Assembly: GCF_037176765.1 (NCBI RefSeq) | Contig: NC_090022.1 | Span: 84,969,391-85,033,390 of the forward strand | Length of the DNA stretch: 64,000 nt | DNA from: Anolis sagrei | Lineage: Eukaryota; Chordata; Lepidosauria; Squamata; Anolidae | Direction: 5' to 3' | Part shown: one piece after another, positions 54,056 through 64,000 of the stretch | Layout: each line of letters opens with the position of its first letter | Numbering within the stretch: position 1 is the stretch's first letter | Program-made: the position numbers and the translations under genes | The notes under the pieces: generated by a model | Told to the model about the DNA's origin: nothing | The model's database searches: none | What the model saw: the letters and a program-made list of their open reading frames with translations, nothing else

Positions 54056-54822
54056 TTTATTTGTATCCCACCCCATCTCCCCGAGGGGACTCTGAGCGGC
54101 ACATGACAATATAATTATAAAACCATCTCAACATCAATACATATAAATGTATCCAATTTAAGACCTCACCTCTGAGGATGCTTGCCATAGATGCAGGCGA
54201 AACATCAGGAGAAATGCCTCTAGAACATGGCCATATAGCCCGAAAAGATCCACAAGAACTCAGTGATTCCGGCCATGAAAGCCTTCGACTATCCAATTTA
54301 AATTAAATCAACAGTTAATAAGGAGGCAAACAATATAAAAATAAAGCAGCTTTTTAAAATCACATAACACATCATTCATTAAAAATCCCAGCCACTGTTC
54401 AGGTGAAAAAGAACAATAAGATCTAATTTTAGATTTATCTCATATCTCCAACCATTGGAGGACATCAAGTTTACCTATTTTCAAATGCCTGTTTGAATAG
54501 CCAGGTTGTCATTTCCTTCTGGAAATTGGATAGCGTGGGGTCTGAGTAATCCTGGATAGGGTGTTCCAGAGCCCGGGGGGGGGGGGGGGGTACTCCCTGG
54601 CAGATCTTAGGGCCCTAACTGGTTCATAAGTTGCGTAAATAGGCTGGATCCAAATCATGTAGGGCTTTATAGGTAACTAGCTGTACCCTGCCACGCGTTG
54701 CTGTGGCCTATAGTAAATCTTTTCAAAGTAGAGGTAGATATCTGGAGTATTATGAAAGAGAGGTACCTACCTATTCCTTCCCCCTTTTTCTCCCCCTTTC
54801 TCTCCTTTCTTCCTTCTCTACC

Positions 54823-54862
<40 letters not shown>

Positions 54863-57800
54863 TCGCTCCTTGGTTTCATCCTTCTCTCTTTCCTTCATTC
54901 CCTCCCCCTTTCTTCCTTTGCTTCCTTTCTTCCCTCCATGTTTCCTTCCTTCTTTCATTTTTTATTTCCTTTTCTCCTTCCTTCTTTACCTCTTTCCTGC
55001 CTTTCCTTCCTTTTATTTTTCTTTCCTTTCTACTTTCTCTTCTTCCTTCTTTCGGTACCTCTCTCTTTCCTGCCTTCCCTCCTTCCTTTCTTCCTTCCCA
55101 TTGCTTACCAAACCCTTCTCGTGCTTTATGTTGGGTCTTGGGAGTCCTACCTCCCCTTTCCCTTCCACGCCTTGCTGTGGCCCACCTTACCTCTCTCTTT
55201 CTCTCCTTCTTTCCCTCATTCCCTTTTCTTCTTTCCTTCTCTCCTTCCTTCCTTCTCTTCCTCTTTCCTCTTTCCTTCTTCCTTTTTTCCTTTCCTTTCC
55301 TTTCTTCCTTCTCTTCTTCTTCCTTACTTCCTTTGGTTTTTGTTTCCATTCTTCATTTTTCTGTCCTTCCTTCCTTCCCCCCTATTTCTCTTTCATTCTC
55401 TTCTTCCTTCGCTCCTCTTTTCTTTCTTTCCTTTCCTTATCTCCTTCCTTCTTTCTCTACCAATTTCTTTCCATCCCTCTTCATTTCCTCTTTCTCTCTT
55501 TTCTTCCTTCTCTACCTCTTTCCTTCTTTCCTTCACTCTTTGCTTCCATGTTTCCGTCTCTGTTTCCTTCCTTCCTTCGATGTTTTCCCTCTTCCTTTAT
55601 TGGGCCCGCCGTGGGGAAGGAAGGGGGCGTGTCTTACCGGAGGGGGGTGGGAGGAGGAGGATTGAGTGAGGGAGGGGAGGGGTGGGGGAAGAAGGAAGGG
55701 GGTGTGTCTTACCGGAGGGGGGTGGGAGGAGGAGGATTGAGTGAGGGAGGGAAGGGGTGGGGGAAGAAGGAAGGGAGCGTGTCTTACCGGAGGGGGGTGG
55801 GAGGAGGATTGAGTGAGGGAGGGAAGGGGTGGGGGAAGAAGGAAGGGGGCGTATCTTACCGGAGGGGGGTGGGAGGAGGAGGATTGAGTGAGGGAGGGAA
55901 GGGGTGGGGGAAGAAGGAAGGGGGCGTGTCTTACCGGAGGGGGGTGGGAGGAGGAGGATTGAGTGAGAGAGGGAAGGGGTGGGGGAAGCAGGAAGCGTGT
56001 GTCTTACCGGAGGGCTGGGCTGGGTTAGATGAAGGAGAGGGAGGAGGGATGGTTTTGACAGGGCGGGAAGCAGTGCGGCGGGAGGTTGGGGGCGTGGCTT
56101 GCGTGGAGGGAGCCATTGTGCATGCTCAGTTGTTTTGTCATTTTGTTAGTGTGTTGTTGTGTTGTTTTTTACTTTGATTCGATTTGTTTGTACCTTGTGG
56201 GTTGTGGTAGGTGCATGGGAATTTTGGTTAATTTTCGTTGGGGTTTTTTTGAGTTTTGCTGTCCTGTTCGACGCCACTTTCAGATTTATATATATAGATA
56301 ACCTGCACTTTGAATTGGGCCCAGAAACACATAGACAGTCAATGAAGATGTTTTAATAGAGGGGGTGGTATGTGGCCTATAATTTGCTCCAGTCAATAGC
56401 CTGGCCACTGATCTTTGTACTAATTGTATTACTGCAATGCACCACGTAGAGTGCATTGCAGTAATCCATCGAGATGTAACTAGGGCATGGGCCACTATGG
56501 CCAGATCTGGCTTTTTGAGGTACGGGCGCAGACTGTGATGGGTCAAACTCCAAGAATCCCTGGAGTTGACTAGTGACCACTTGCTCTAGAACCTTGCCCA
56601 AGAAGGGGAGATTCAAAATGAGCTGATAGGAGAAGCAACTAATAACTGAATAATATGTATTTTTAATGTTGCACCAATTCCCATTTGTGCCATTGTCATA
56701 TTTTGTTCAACAGTGCCTATTATAACTAAACCAATGGGAATTACAACCCAGATTTTATATGTAATTTTTGCATTCATTGCCAGGAAAAATGAAGTTTATA
56801 CAGTTGATAATTGGGCTCAATCATTTTCTGTTCTTTTACACAAACATGGTTAGCCATATTTATGTTAATAGCTGTTTAATTATTTTGTCTTTATATTAAT
56901 TTATGTTTATATTAATTTATTTTAATGTTTTTGTTTTTTCCATTAAACATTAGGTTTACCTATTCAGGTTCGAGATGCTGGACTCTCACTTAAAGATGAT
57001 ATGCCCAAATCAGATGTTAATAAAGAGTATTACACCCAGAATATGGAAAGAGAGGTATATATGTCACTTGTTTAACATAATATTTTTTAAATTTATTTAT
57101 TGAAATCGATATACATTTGTACGTGTTTGTTGCATGCAGTGCAATATTTTCCAGCTATTCGGGTTCCATAATCATTTCTTGGATGTATAGTATTAACTAG
57201 ATAATTTAGAGAGGAGTCTTCTGCTTAATCTTATGTGTGTCCTTTTCTCTGCTTTGCCAGATCATGAATTCTGATGGCACCCGACCTGTTGGCGCCTTAG
57301 GAAAAGCAACATCTACCAGTGATATGTTGCTCAAGCTGGCTCGAACTACCCCTTACTACAAACGCAACCGCCCACATATCTGCTCATTCTGGGTGAAAGG
57401 AGAATGCAAAAGAGGAGAGGAATGTCCCTACAGGTACATCTATATTGATAAAGTTAATCTGATGACTCTTTTGAAATATAGTGTCTCAAAAAAATAAGTG
57501 GTGTTCGCTTAACTTCTGTGAAAATAATCCACATGCATCAAAAGAGGCAGAAAATAACATTGAGGCTATAACAGTATACCCTCTATGGGCTATGATTTGG
57601 ATTTGCGAACTCAGACTTGGTTGTGTTAATATTTTAAGGGCCAATATTTTTAATGTATTTTTTATTGTTGTTGACCTGTTTATGTTAATTGTTGTGCTCT
57701 AACTGTTTCTTTGTTGGCATCTAATGACTTCCGATTGTAAGCCACCCTGAGTCCCCCTTTGGGGGTTGAGAAGTATGGGATACAAATACTCTACATAAAT

Positions 57801-60800
57801 AAATAAATAAATAAATACTGGGCACACATTTACCGAATACATAGACTGAGAAGGGCTGGCATGGTAGCACCAGTGGCACATTTTTATTCCAAAAGCTTTC
57901 AGTTGATGTCCAAGATACAACTTCATAGTTTGAGATTTTATGTTACCAGTGAGAGTTAACATTACTTATTCTCTAAGTTTATAAGATAAGATTTGTTGGT
58001 CGGAATACTCATTAACTATGTATATTATAAAATCTTGTTTTTGAACCCTTAGGCATGAAAAGCCTACAGATCCAGATGATCCTCTTGCTGATCAGAACAT
58101 TAAAGACCGTTACTATGGTATTAATGACCCTGTAGCTGACAAGCTTCTCAAACGAGCTTCCACAATGCCACGTCTGGACCCACCTGATGACAAGACCATC
58201 ACAACATTATATGTCGGCGGCTTAGGTGATACTATCACTGAGACAGATCTTAGGTATGTCTTTACTTTTAGTTCCTCCTCAAATCCTCCTTGGTAGTGTT
58301 AGATGTGTTTCAATCTGCCTTGAGTCCCCTTCGGACTCAAATAGAGTAAATAAATTAATAAATTTTGAGTATATCTCCATTAAGATATCTTTGGAATGCT
58401 ACCAGGACATTTTGAAAAGACAACTGTACACAATTCCTGTGTAAAGGTCTTCATTTAGGGCTTTTTTTCTTATTTGCAAGGGGAAGACCAATATCATTTA
58501 ATTAATTGTTTTGTCATAGTCTTCTGCATGTATGTACATAAGAGACACTGTGTCCTTGAGCTGTTTGTGGAGCAGCAAATTGGCCGATCCCTTAGCAATA
58601 AGTCAGTGTAATCAAGAAGTAACCTTCTCTTGTGCTGCTCTAGAGACTGCAAAATGAATTAATTGAGTCAAATTACTTGAAAAGAAATTCTTCCTAAACA
58701 TTAGAAATAACTTATTCACAGTTGGTACTAATTGATTGTCTCAGAGGGTGGTGGACACTCCTTTGGAGGTCCTCAGTGGTTGGATGGGCCCATCTCAGGA
58801 GTGCTTTACCTGTATGTTGCTGCATGGCAGTGCATTGGACTAAGTGGTCCTTGTCCCATCCAACTGTGTGATTCTGTGAACTCAGGAGGTATGTTAGAAT
58901 ATATTTACTGCACTTCTGTATGTATGTCCATCTCATCTTTTTTCTCTTGTATACCATGCAGTGTATGAAACAAGTGTAAAGTATCAGAATATGTTTGCTC
59001 CTCAGGAATCATTTCTATCAGTTTGGTGAGATTCGGACGATAACTGTAGTACAGAGGCAGCAGTGTGCATTCATCCAGTTTGCCACCCGGCAAGCTGCAG
59101 AAGTTGCAGCAGAGAAGTCCTTCAATAAGCTCATTGTCAATGGACGCAGACTGAATGTGAAATGGGGCAGGTGAGTGGTCAGGACAAGAAGTAAAAGAAA
59201 CATTCCATTTTTCTCCAGAGAATCTCCTTCACTTTCTTCCCCTCTTAGCTGAGAGTTCTGGGTAGGACCCATGGCTTAGACCTACAAATATACTAAGAGG
59301 TTTGTATGTTTGTCTGTGATTTGGGGGTGGGGGGGGGGGGGGAAGGAGGAGGGATTGGATGATATCAGGAGTGAGTGGTATGGTATCAAGTGTTTTTAGA
59401 AAAACTATACTTAAATTGGAAGTACTTTTCCTTTCCCCACAAGGCCTTTTTTGTCAACTCTGGATTACCCTACATTTTAAACCTTGAGCTCAACGTTTTC
59501 TTTAATTTACTATGTGATCATAATTCCAGCGATTTGTTTTCATTTTTTAAAGATCTCAAGCAGCCAGAGGGAAAGAGAAAGAAAGGGAAGGGATCACAGA
59601 TTCTGGTATTAAATTGGAGCCAGTCCCTGGACTACCTGGAGGTAAGAGCGATGCTGCAGTAGGCTTATATTATTTTTTTCTCTACCTTCATTGGTGAAAA
59701 ATATGTTTACACTGTTGGTTTTGTGTCCTGCAGCTCTTCCTCCTCCCCCTGCAGCAGAAGAGGAGGCCACTTCAGCAAACTACTTCAACCTACCTCCCAG
59801 TGGCCCTCCAGCTGTGGTCAACATTGCCTTGCCGCCCCCACCTGGCATCGCCCCTCCACCACCTCCAGGTAGCTGGGTTTTATCAAAACCATAACTTTAG
59901 ATTTATTTGCAGGAGAGGGGCTTGGGAGAATATCCCTGGAGAAAGGGAAATCTTGGACTGTCCTTAACTGAGAAATGTACATTCCAGTTCTGTGTGTGAT
60001 TATTAGACTTGAAGGCTTGCTGAATTCAGTGGATTTAATCCCTGAAGTGCAATAGGATTTCCACCTTCCTCCCTGTTTTGTTTGTATAAGTATTTATTAT
60101 AGCTTTCATTCTGAAATTTTTGTATATTTAAATCACAGATAGGCAGCCTGATGTTGTTGAGGTCCTCAGTCTTTTGGGGGTAGTTTCTGTGGTGGGTGGG
60201 GAGACTGCAGGCTGGGGGTAAATCAGGCCAAGCCCCATAGGAGGCTCTACATTCTCCCTTTCCCACTATTTCTCTAGGAGCCCCCAGTGGCAAAATGGGT
60301 TAAACCCTTGTGCCAGCAGGACTGAAGACTGACAGGTTGGAGGTTTGAATCCGGGGTGGGCATGGATGAGCTCCCTCTGTTAGTTCCAGCCTCCTTGCAG
60401 ACGGCCAATTTTCTCACACCAGATGCGACTTGAAGTTTCTCAAGTCACTCCTGACACAAAAAACCCTATTTCTCTGTTACCCATTCTCTTTGTTTTCTTT
60501 CTCAATTCCTTGTCTTCCTGATCATATGGTTTGTTTTCACTTAGAATTTCTGATAATTTCAGAAATCAGACCGGTGTATGCTTTAGATCAAGGTGAAGAC
60601 TTCCTGAGACCCTATGTTGCCCAAACTTTACTTAAAGCAGTGCAAAAGCATGGTACATCAGGATGGCAACTGCAGCTTTCCAGATGTTGGACTGCAACAT
60701 CTGTCATCCCTCATCACTTTGCTGTGCTGATTGTTACTATTGGAACTTGCAGTCCAGGCAGTGTCTGGAAAGCTGTAGAGTTCCCATCCCTTGCTCATAA

Positions 60801-61070
60801 TAATTGCAGATAAAATATTATGAACTAAAAATTAATTAAAATCATCTAAGTTAAAGAAAATGAAACATTGCAAAAGGTTGCATGTCAGGTGTCAACACCA
60901 TGTTAGTCTTATGTAAAGCCTTCTCTCTTTCTTCCTCAGGTTTTGGGCCCCACATGTTCCATGCCATGGGCCCCCCGCCTCCTTTCATGCGAGCTCCGGG
61001 TCCCATCCACTATCCTTCTCAAGACCCACAGAGGATGGGGGCCCACGCCGGGAAGCACAACAGTCCCTAA
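48699..61070 (+). CDS. RBM22: Pre-mRNA-splicing factor RBM22, 11 coding exons
   Basis: Coding exons: 48699-48752, 50801-50854, 51898-51927, 52458-52590, 56954-57054, 57261-57433, 58053-58253, 59006-59170, 59553-59641, 59734-59868 and 60940-61070 (stop TAA). All junctions are GT-AG with consistent phases. The total is 1266 nt, or 421 residues, one more than the human 420 that I recall. RBM22 (yeast Cwc2/Slt11-related) sits in the catalytic core of the spliceosome, contacts U6 snRNA and acts in the nucleus. Visible parts: an N-terminal cysteine-rich zinc region with CxxC pairs at about 24/27, 45/48, 71/74 and 81/84; a CCCH finger at about 165-183 (C-x7-C-x5-C-x3-H); an RRM at about 232-305 with RNP2 LYVGGL and RNP1 QCAFIQFA; and a proline-rich tail. 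The start is set by the family N-terminus [18 protein letters not shown] with A at -3 and G at +4. Intron 4 (4.4 kb) carries most of the repeats. Apart from one extra residue in the proline-rich linker, nothing looks unusual. Confidence 0.97.
48957..49025. mobile_element. Half of the palindromic MITE, RBM22 intron 1
   Basis: CCAGCCATGGGCACACTTGG ... CCAGGTGTTTTGGATTTCAAG ... CCATTCCTAAC is the left half, inverted relative to the upstream half. Confidence 0.75.
49060..49252. mobile_element. MITE of the CATTAATTCTACAGTG family
   Basis: CACCCCTTTAACTGCCCTGG, AATGCTGGGAGTTGTAGTTT, TTGGCAGAGAAGGCTACAGG and CATAGTGTAGACGCACTCAC. Confidence 0.7.
49254..49835. mobile_element. Tigger-like MITE split by a LINE 3' fragment
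   Basis: GAGTATCCCCTATCCAAAATGC at the left, TTTTGGATGAGAGATGTTC at the right, and ACATGAAACAAAAGTTTGTG inside, as in the other copies. About 49335-49617 is foreign: it reads like a LINE C-terminal tail ([14 protein letters not shown]) with a (GAT)n end. Confidence 0.6.
49988..50277. mobile_element. Tigger-like MITE
   Basis: GGGTTAAGTATCTGCTATCCG at the left and GGATAAAGGATGCCCAGCC at the right, bordered by TA. The interior matches (GGCCCAAGTCTAAACAGAAC). RBM22 intron 1. Confidence 0.7.
51590..51840 (-). mobile_element. CR1 LINE 3' end in RBM22 intron 2
   Basis: AATAGAATTCTGGAGTTGGAAGAGACCC is the reverse of the CR1 end. CCATCCAGCCTCTGCGTAG and AGGAAGTTCTTCCTAG are the UTR and C-terminal coding remnant. 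Confidence 0.8.
53378..53930 (-). mobile_element. L2 3' end in RBM22 intron 4
   Basis: Starts at an (AAT)n run. CATAGGGACTCAGGGCAGC marks the 3' UTR and GGGCACCACCGAGAAGGCCC is the coding C-terminus, as at 20217-21206. Confidence 0.75.
54162..54289. mobile_element. Penelope-like terminal insertion with 12-bp duplication
   Basis: GACCTCACCTCTGAGGATGC ... GGCCATGAAAGCCTTCGAC is a single terminal arm. TATCCAATTTAA at 54150-54161 and 54290-54301 is a perfect duplication. Confidence 0.9.
54575..54590. repeat. G16 run
   Basis: Sixteen consecutive G inside the L2 copy. Confidence 0.95.
54780..55585 (+). repeat. Polypyrimidine tract, mostly CTTT/CCTT
   Basis: About 800 bp of almost only C and T, including (CTTT)n at 54826-54864, broken by a short mixed stretch near 55100-55190. 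Long open frames here are a by-product of low complexity. Confidence 0.95.
55613..56020 (+). repeat. G-rich minisatellite, unit about 75 bp, six copies
   Basis: GT(G/A)TCTTACCGGAGGG recurs at 55628, 55704, 55779, 55851, 55926 and 55999 (spacings 76, 75, 72, 75 and 73). Each unit has GGGGGGTGGGAGGAGG and GGGTGGGGGAAG runs. Confidence 0.95.
57650..57822 (+). mobile_element. L2 3' tail in RBM22 intron 6
   Basis: GTAAGCCACCCTGAGTCCCC ... GTATGGGATACAAATAC plus (AAAT)n. Confidence 0.75.
58290..58362 (+). mobile_element. Short L2 tail in RBM22 intron 7
   Basis: CAATCTGCCTTGAGTCCCCTTCGG then AAATAGAGTAAATAAATTAATAAAT. Confidence 0.6.
58690..58885 (+). mobile_element. CR1 3' end in RBM22 intron 7
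   Basis: GAGGGTGGTGGACACTCCTT, TTGGAGGTCCTCAGTGGTTG and GTCCCATCCAACTGTGTGATTCTGTG are the CR1 C-terminus and end. Confidence 0.75.
60276..60465 (+). mobile_element. Sauria-type SINE, internally shortened, 10-bp duplication
   Basis: Head AAAATGGGTTAAACCCTTGT and B box GGTTTGAATCC; the middle is deleted after GTTAGTTCCAGCCTC; end TTCTCAAGTCACTCCTGACA. CTATTTCTCT at 60266-60275 and 60466-60475 flanks it. RBM22 intron 10. Confidence 0.85.
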
Positions 61071-62230
61071 CGCCACCCGCTCATTTGTACTGTTTATTTT
61101 TTCTCTTTCTCAATCCTGCCCTTTACCTTTTTTTAATGGAAACCTTTTTTGGTCGTATACCACATTCAGCTGTAATCAGTGGGAAGCCAAATCCTCCTGT
61201 GCAACCAGGACAGGCTTAGTCCTACTGTGATACACAACTAGAAAATCTTATCACTTCTATAACCAAAATACCTACATTCTTGATAAGGAAGTGGTGGTCT
61301 CTGCTAGAAAAAACAGCAGAGAAGTAAGCTAGAAGAATTTTATTGAGAATAGTAAATCCCATCAGTGTAATCAATTTGGGGTACTTTCCCCCCAAAGTAC
61401 TCTTGGGGGCGGGGAGTACTAACCCAGTTTAGTAATCCCCAGTCAGTGGCACAATAGAAGCTAGCCAGCCATGTTCAGAATGGCTTGGAAGCACCTTCAC
61501 TGCTCATCTGTTTGAATGTCAAATTATTATATTGCTGTTGAAAGTAGAGTCAAGTCCCTTATTCCCTTAAGCTGGAGCAGAACAGGCTTGTAGGAAGGAT
61601 GTACAGATGGTGTGCCATTTTTTTGTTAAAGCTATTTCTTATCATTCATGATCTTGTCTGTGATAAATGCTCCCAAAACATTGAGGTGACAGCAGCAATG
61701 CAAGCTTGTCCATACTCTGTTTATGGGGTTGGTGACTTTGGAGTGGTGTCCATTTGCTACTAAAAATAGTCTGACTCATTTCCTGAACTCAACATTTGAT
61801 TGCCAGTGGCTGTTCTAAATATGTGTTCTCAGTATTTGCCCTGTACCATCTGTTTTCTGCATCAAGTCTATGAGGTGTCCTAGTAAAGAGAATCATATTT
61901 TTTACCTATTCTGAAGTCTTACTTAGTACTTCTTGTCTTTTAAAAGAGAAAACATTGTACTTGACTGACGTTTCTCATTGTTATCTGCACCTGGCTTCCA
62001 ATGGCACATAACAGAAAATGAACAGAGCTTGGAAAGGTTTCATTTCAATGACAGCTGCCCAATTTTCAACTGGCTGTGTAGACTTAGGGGGTTCTAGAAA
62101 TAGTGTTCCAAAATAACTTTTTGAAGTCCATAAAAAGAATTTGAACTTTTGCATTATTTCCTAAAATGATCGAATGCAGTGGTAAATGATAAACACGTGT
62201 CCAGATGCTAATGGGATGAGACTTATTAGA

Positions 62231-62546
62231 AGTAAAGTAAAGTTTCCCCTGACATTAAGTCTGGTTGTGTCCGACTCTGGGGGGTGGTGCTCACCTCCAT
62301 TTCGAAGCCGAAGAGCCAGCATTGTCCATAGACACCTCCAAGGTGATGTGGCTGGCATAGAGCACCATTACCTTCCTGCAAAAGTGATACCTATTGATCT
62401 ACTCACATTTGCATGTTTTCGAACTGCTAAGTTGGCAGAAGCTTGGCCTAACAGTGGGAGCTCACCCTGCTCCCTGGATTCAAACCATCAACCTTTTGGT
62501 CAGCAAGTTCAGCAGCTCAGTGGTTTAACCCACTGTGCCACGCTTT
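62231..62546 (-). mobile_element. tRNA-derived SINE in the RBM22 3' UTR
   Basis: Same family and orientation as 11734-12054: GTTTCCCCTGACATTAAGTC, CTATTGATCTACTCACATTTG and the reversed tRNA-like head to CCCACTGTGCCAC. No clear target duplication. Confidence 0.8.
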
Positions 62547-63435
62547 ATCTGATGTACCCAAATCCTTACTGAGCAATTTAAAAGCACCCAGAAGTTCTTA
62601 AAGTGACATTAGAAATAAGTCTTTCTTAAATTGCAGAAGACTGTGCATAAAAGGTTAACTTCTCTGATAGCTGTGACTAAACAAAGACTTAGATCGCAAC
62701 AGTGAAATTTTGCACCTCATCTTAAGCTGCTGTAAGATGGGTTTTATGCCGCTTTGTACTATGAAGACCATGTTGGCTCACATTTAAGGCATCTCGTACC
62801 CTAACTTAGCACAGAATGCTAGAAAGTGCATAAAAGAACAAATCAAATAGCTAGAAATGGCCCTAAAATATCTAATTCCTGTTTATACTCTGCAAGGAGG
62901 GAGGGCAGCTAAACTTTATGCTGAATCCTGCCATAGCTAGTTTTCACTTTTGCAACAAAAACAACAATCTCGTGAAACATCTTAAGATATTACTGTGTCG
63001 TCAGTCTTAGTTAAAAGCTTAGTCACAGCAATAGTTAGGTTTTCAGTTGAGTCAAGCTGATTTTACAGAGTTTAAATTTACACTTCACATGTTTCTTTCT
63101 GCATTTTCATTTGCAAGAAAAAAAATCTCTTCAACAAATAACCAAGCATGATACTTTTTAAAATATAATTCCTTTTATTTCCCCTTTCCCAGTTACCGTA
63201 CACTTTCAAAGATCTGGAAGTGAATAGTTGTACACTCATCAGGATTTTGTAACAAATAATAGATTGAAATTCCTACCTATTTAACTGTTTGTATATGAGG
63301 TGGAATGGAAAGTCTACTCTTAAGTGTTTCAAGTAGCTATTAGGTGGTAAGAATTGATTTTCAAATTCCCTTTAAGGAGTCGATACATTTTGTGTTTAAA
63401 GTTACATTATTTTATAAATATTGTAGCTTCTCAAT

Positions 63436-63441
63436 AATAAA
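63436..63441 (+). terminator. RBM22: Candidate RBM22 polyadenylation signal
   Basis: AATAAA within an AT-rich stretch about 2.4 kb after the stop. No strong downstream GT-rich element is evident, so confidence is limited. Confidence 0.4.
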
Positions 63442-63460
63442 AGATCTAAATAAGCAAAAT

Positions 63461-64000
63461 GCTGTAGTTTAACAACCACATAAATATCAATAAATTAAAA
63501 AATTAAATATCCATAAAATTGCACAAACTAATTCTGCTGATTGAGGTGTGGGGGTGGGGGTGGGAGCACAAAATGAATAAATTACAATCAGTTAATGGAC
63601 ATAGATATTTAAGAAAGCCCTCCTCTCATTGACAACAAAGTATTGTGGCATCTTAAAGCTTATGCAGCAAAAACAACAGAGCCATGGGCACCTTAAGACT
63701 TTAACATGGTTACTCAGCCTCAGAATTGATCCTGCAGTTCATTCCATTTCTCTGTCTTTGTCATTCTGCTCCATATATTATCTACATATCATATGACACT
63801 TTTGGACAATCTGGTCTGACAAGTGGTCCACTCTTGCCAGTTGTGGGCCTACAGAGAAGCTTACCAGTCATAAGACTATCCATTTATTTCACTTTATTTC
63901 CAGTATTTGAGAAAATGAACATTATTCCCCCTGAAATCCTTGCTGCTCTGCCCACTGATCATTTATAAACCTAAAGCTATGATTTCAAGAAAATTCCAGT
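63461..64000. other. Unassigned end of window
   Basis: A fragment resembling the repeat at 4450-4565 lies at about 63641-63700. In human, MYOZ3 converges on RBM22, so its 3' end could lie beyond this edge, but no MYOZ3-like peptide was seen. Confidence 0.4.

Larger units (their letters stand above)
54676..56299 (+). mobile_element. Helitron/Helentron-like element inserted in L2
   Basis: Starts ACTAGCTGTACCCTGCCACG and GTTGCTGTGGCC; ends CAGATTTATATATATAGAT. The boundaries are sharp because the interrupted L2 sequence continues on each side. The interior is a polypyrimidine tract plus a G-rich minisatellite. No coding capacity. RBM22 intron 4. Confidence 0.55.
54005..56628 (-). mobile_element. 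Second L2 copy, split by two later insertions
   Basis: The 3' UTR starts after (AAT)n (54011-54053) with CCCACCCCATCTCCCCGAGG. It is interrupted by a Penelope-like piece (54162-54289). The coding part reaches AGGGCTTTATAGGTA (54675), is broken by a 1.6-kb element, and resumes at AACCTGCACTTTGAATTGGG (about 56300), as the L2 at 20477-20515 shows. It continues to about 56628. Confidence 0.8.
61071..63460 (+). other. RBM22: RBM22 3' UTR with an inserted SINE
   Basis: A long AT-rich stretch follows the stop with no gene-like frame. A minus-oriented tRNA-derived SINE lies at about 62231-62546. The best polyadenylation signal is AATAAA at 63436-63441. The 3' end is inferred and a shorter UTR is possible. 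Confidence 0.5.

Noticed and set aside
54698-56177. Long open frames of 320-435 codons rich in Ser, Phe, Leu and Pro, then Gly
   Set aside because: They are by-products of the polypyrimidine tract and the G-rich minisatellite; three frames are open together and there is no domain or sensible start.
63726-63968. 80-codon frame at the right edge as an exon of a downstream gene
   Set aside because: No recognised family, low-complexity hydrophobic start, and the expected human neighbour MYOZ3 would lie on the other strand.

Overview
This is a vertebrate nuclear window, almost certainly from a squamate reptile and most likely an Anolis-like lizard. Two widely spaced multi-exon genes with GT-AG introns sit in an AT-rich background. 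That background is full of lizard-type repeats: L2, CR1 and RTE/BovB LINEs, tRNA-derived ACA and Sauria-type SINEs with BovB-like tails, Penelope-like foldback elements, many short inverted-repeat DNA transposons (MITEs), and elements with Helitron/Helentron-like ends. I found no bacterial features, no tRNA or rRNA genes, no CRISPR array and no recognisable retroviral or LTR element.

Layout. 1-13.5 kb is gene-free and made of nested repeats. 13.57-13.86 kb is a small CpG-rich island with a minus-strand splice donor and a strong CTCF-type motif; it could be the first exon or promoter of a gene reading leftwards. 14-24.4 kb is a BovB LINE, an L2 LINE with a long open reverse transcriptase frame, and MITEs. 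24.66-43.66 kb is DCTN4 (dynactin subunit 4, p62): 13 constitutive coding exons encoding 460 residues, plus a 21-nt in-frame microexon. Its 3' UTR runs to about 45.59 kb. 48.70-61.07 kb is RBM22, a spliceosomal RNA-binding protein: 11 coding exons encoding 421 residues. Its 3' UTR runs to about 63.46 kb. The last 0.5 kb shows no recognised gene.

The two genes lie head-to-tail on the + strand, in the same order and relative orientation as DCTN4 and RBM22 on human 5q33. Both are housekeeping genes with CpG-type promoters, and in both the start codon lies inside a YY1-type AAGATGGCG motif. They act in different processes (dynein-dynactin transport; pre-mRNA splicing), so no shared pathway is implied.

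The most notable non-genic structures are: a Penelope-like element that is a near-perfect 462-bp-arm palindrome with a 14-bp target duplication; several smaller relatives with 12-bp duplications; a 143-bp x 8 tandem array inside a candidate Helentron-like element in DCTN4 intron 1; and a 1.6-kb element in RBM22 intron 4 that carries an 800-bp pyrimidine tract next to a roughly 75-bp G-rich minisatellite. All calls were made by eye. Repeat family names are from memory of family sequence signatures and were not checked by any search.
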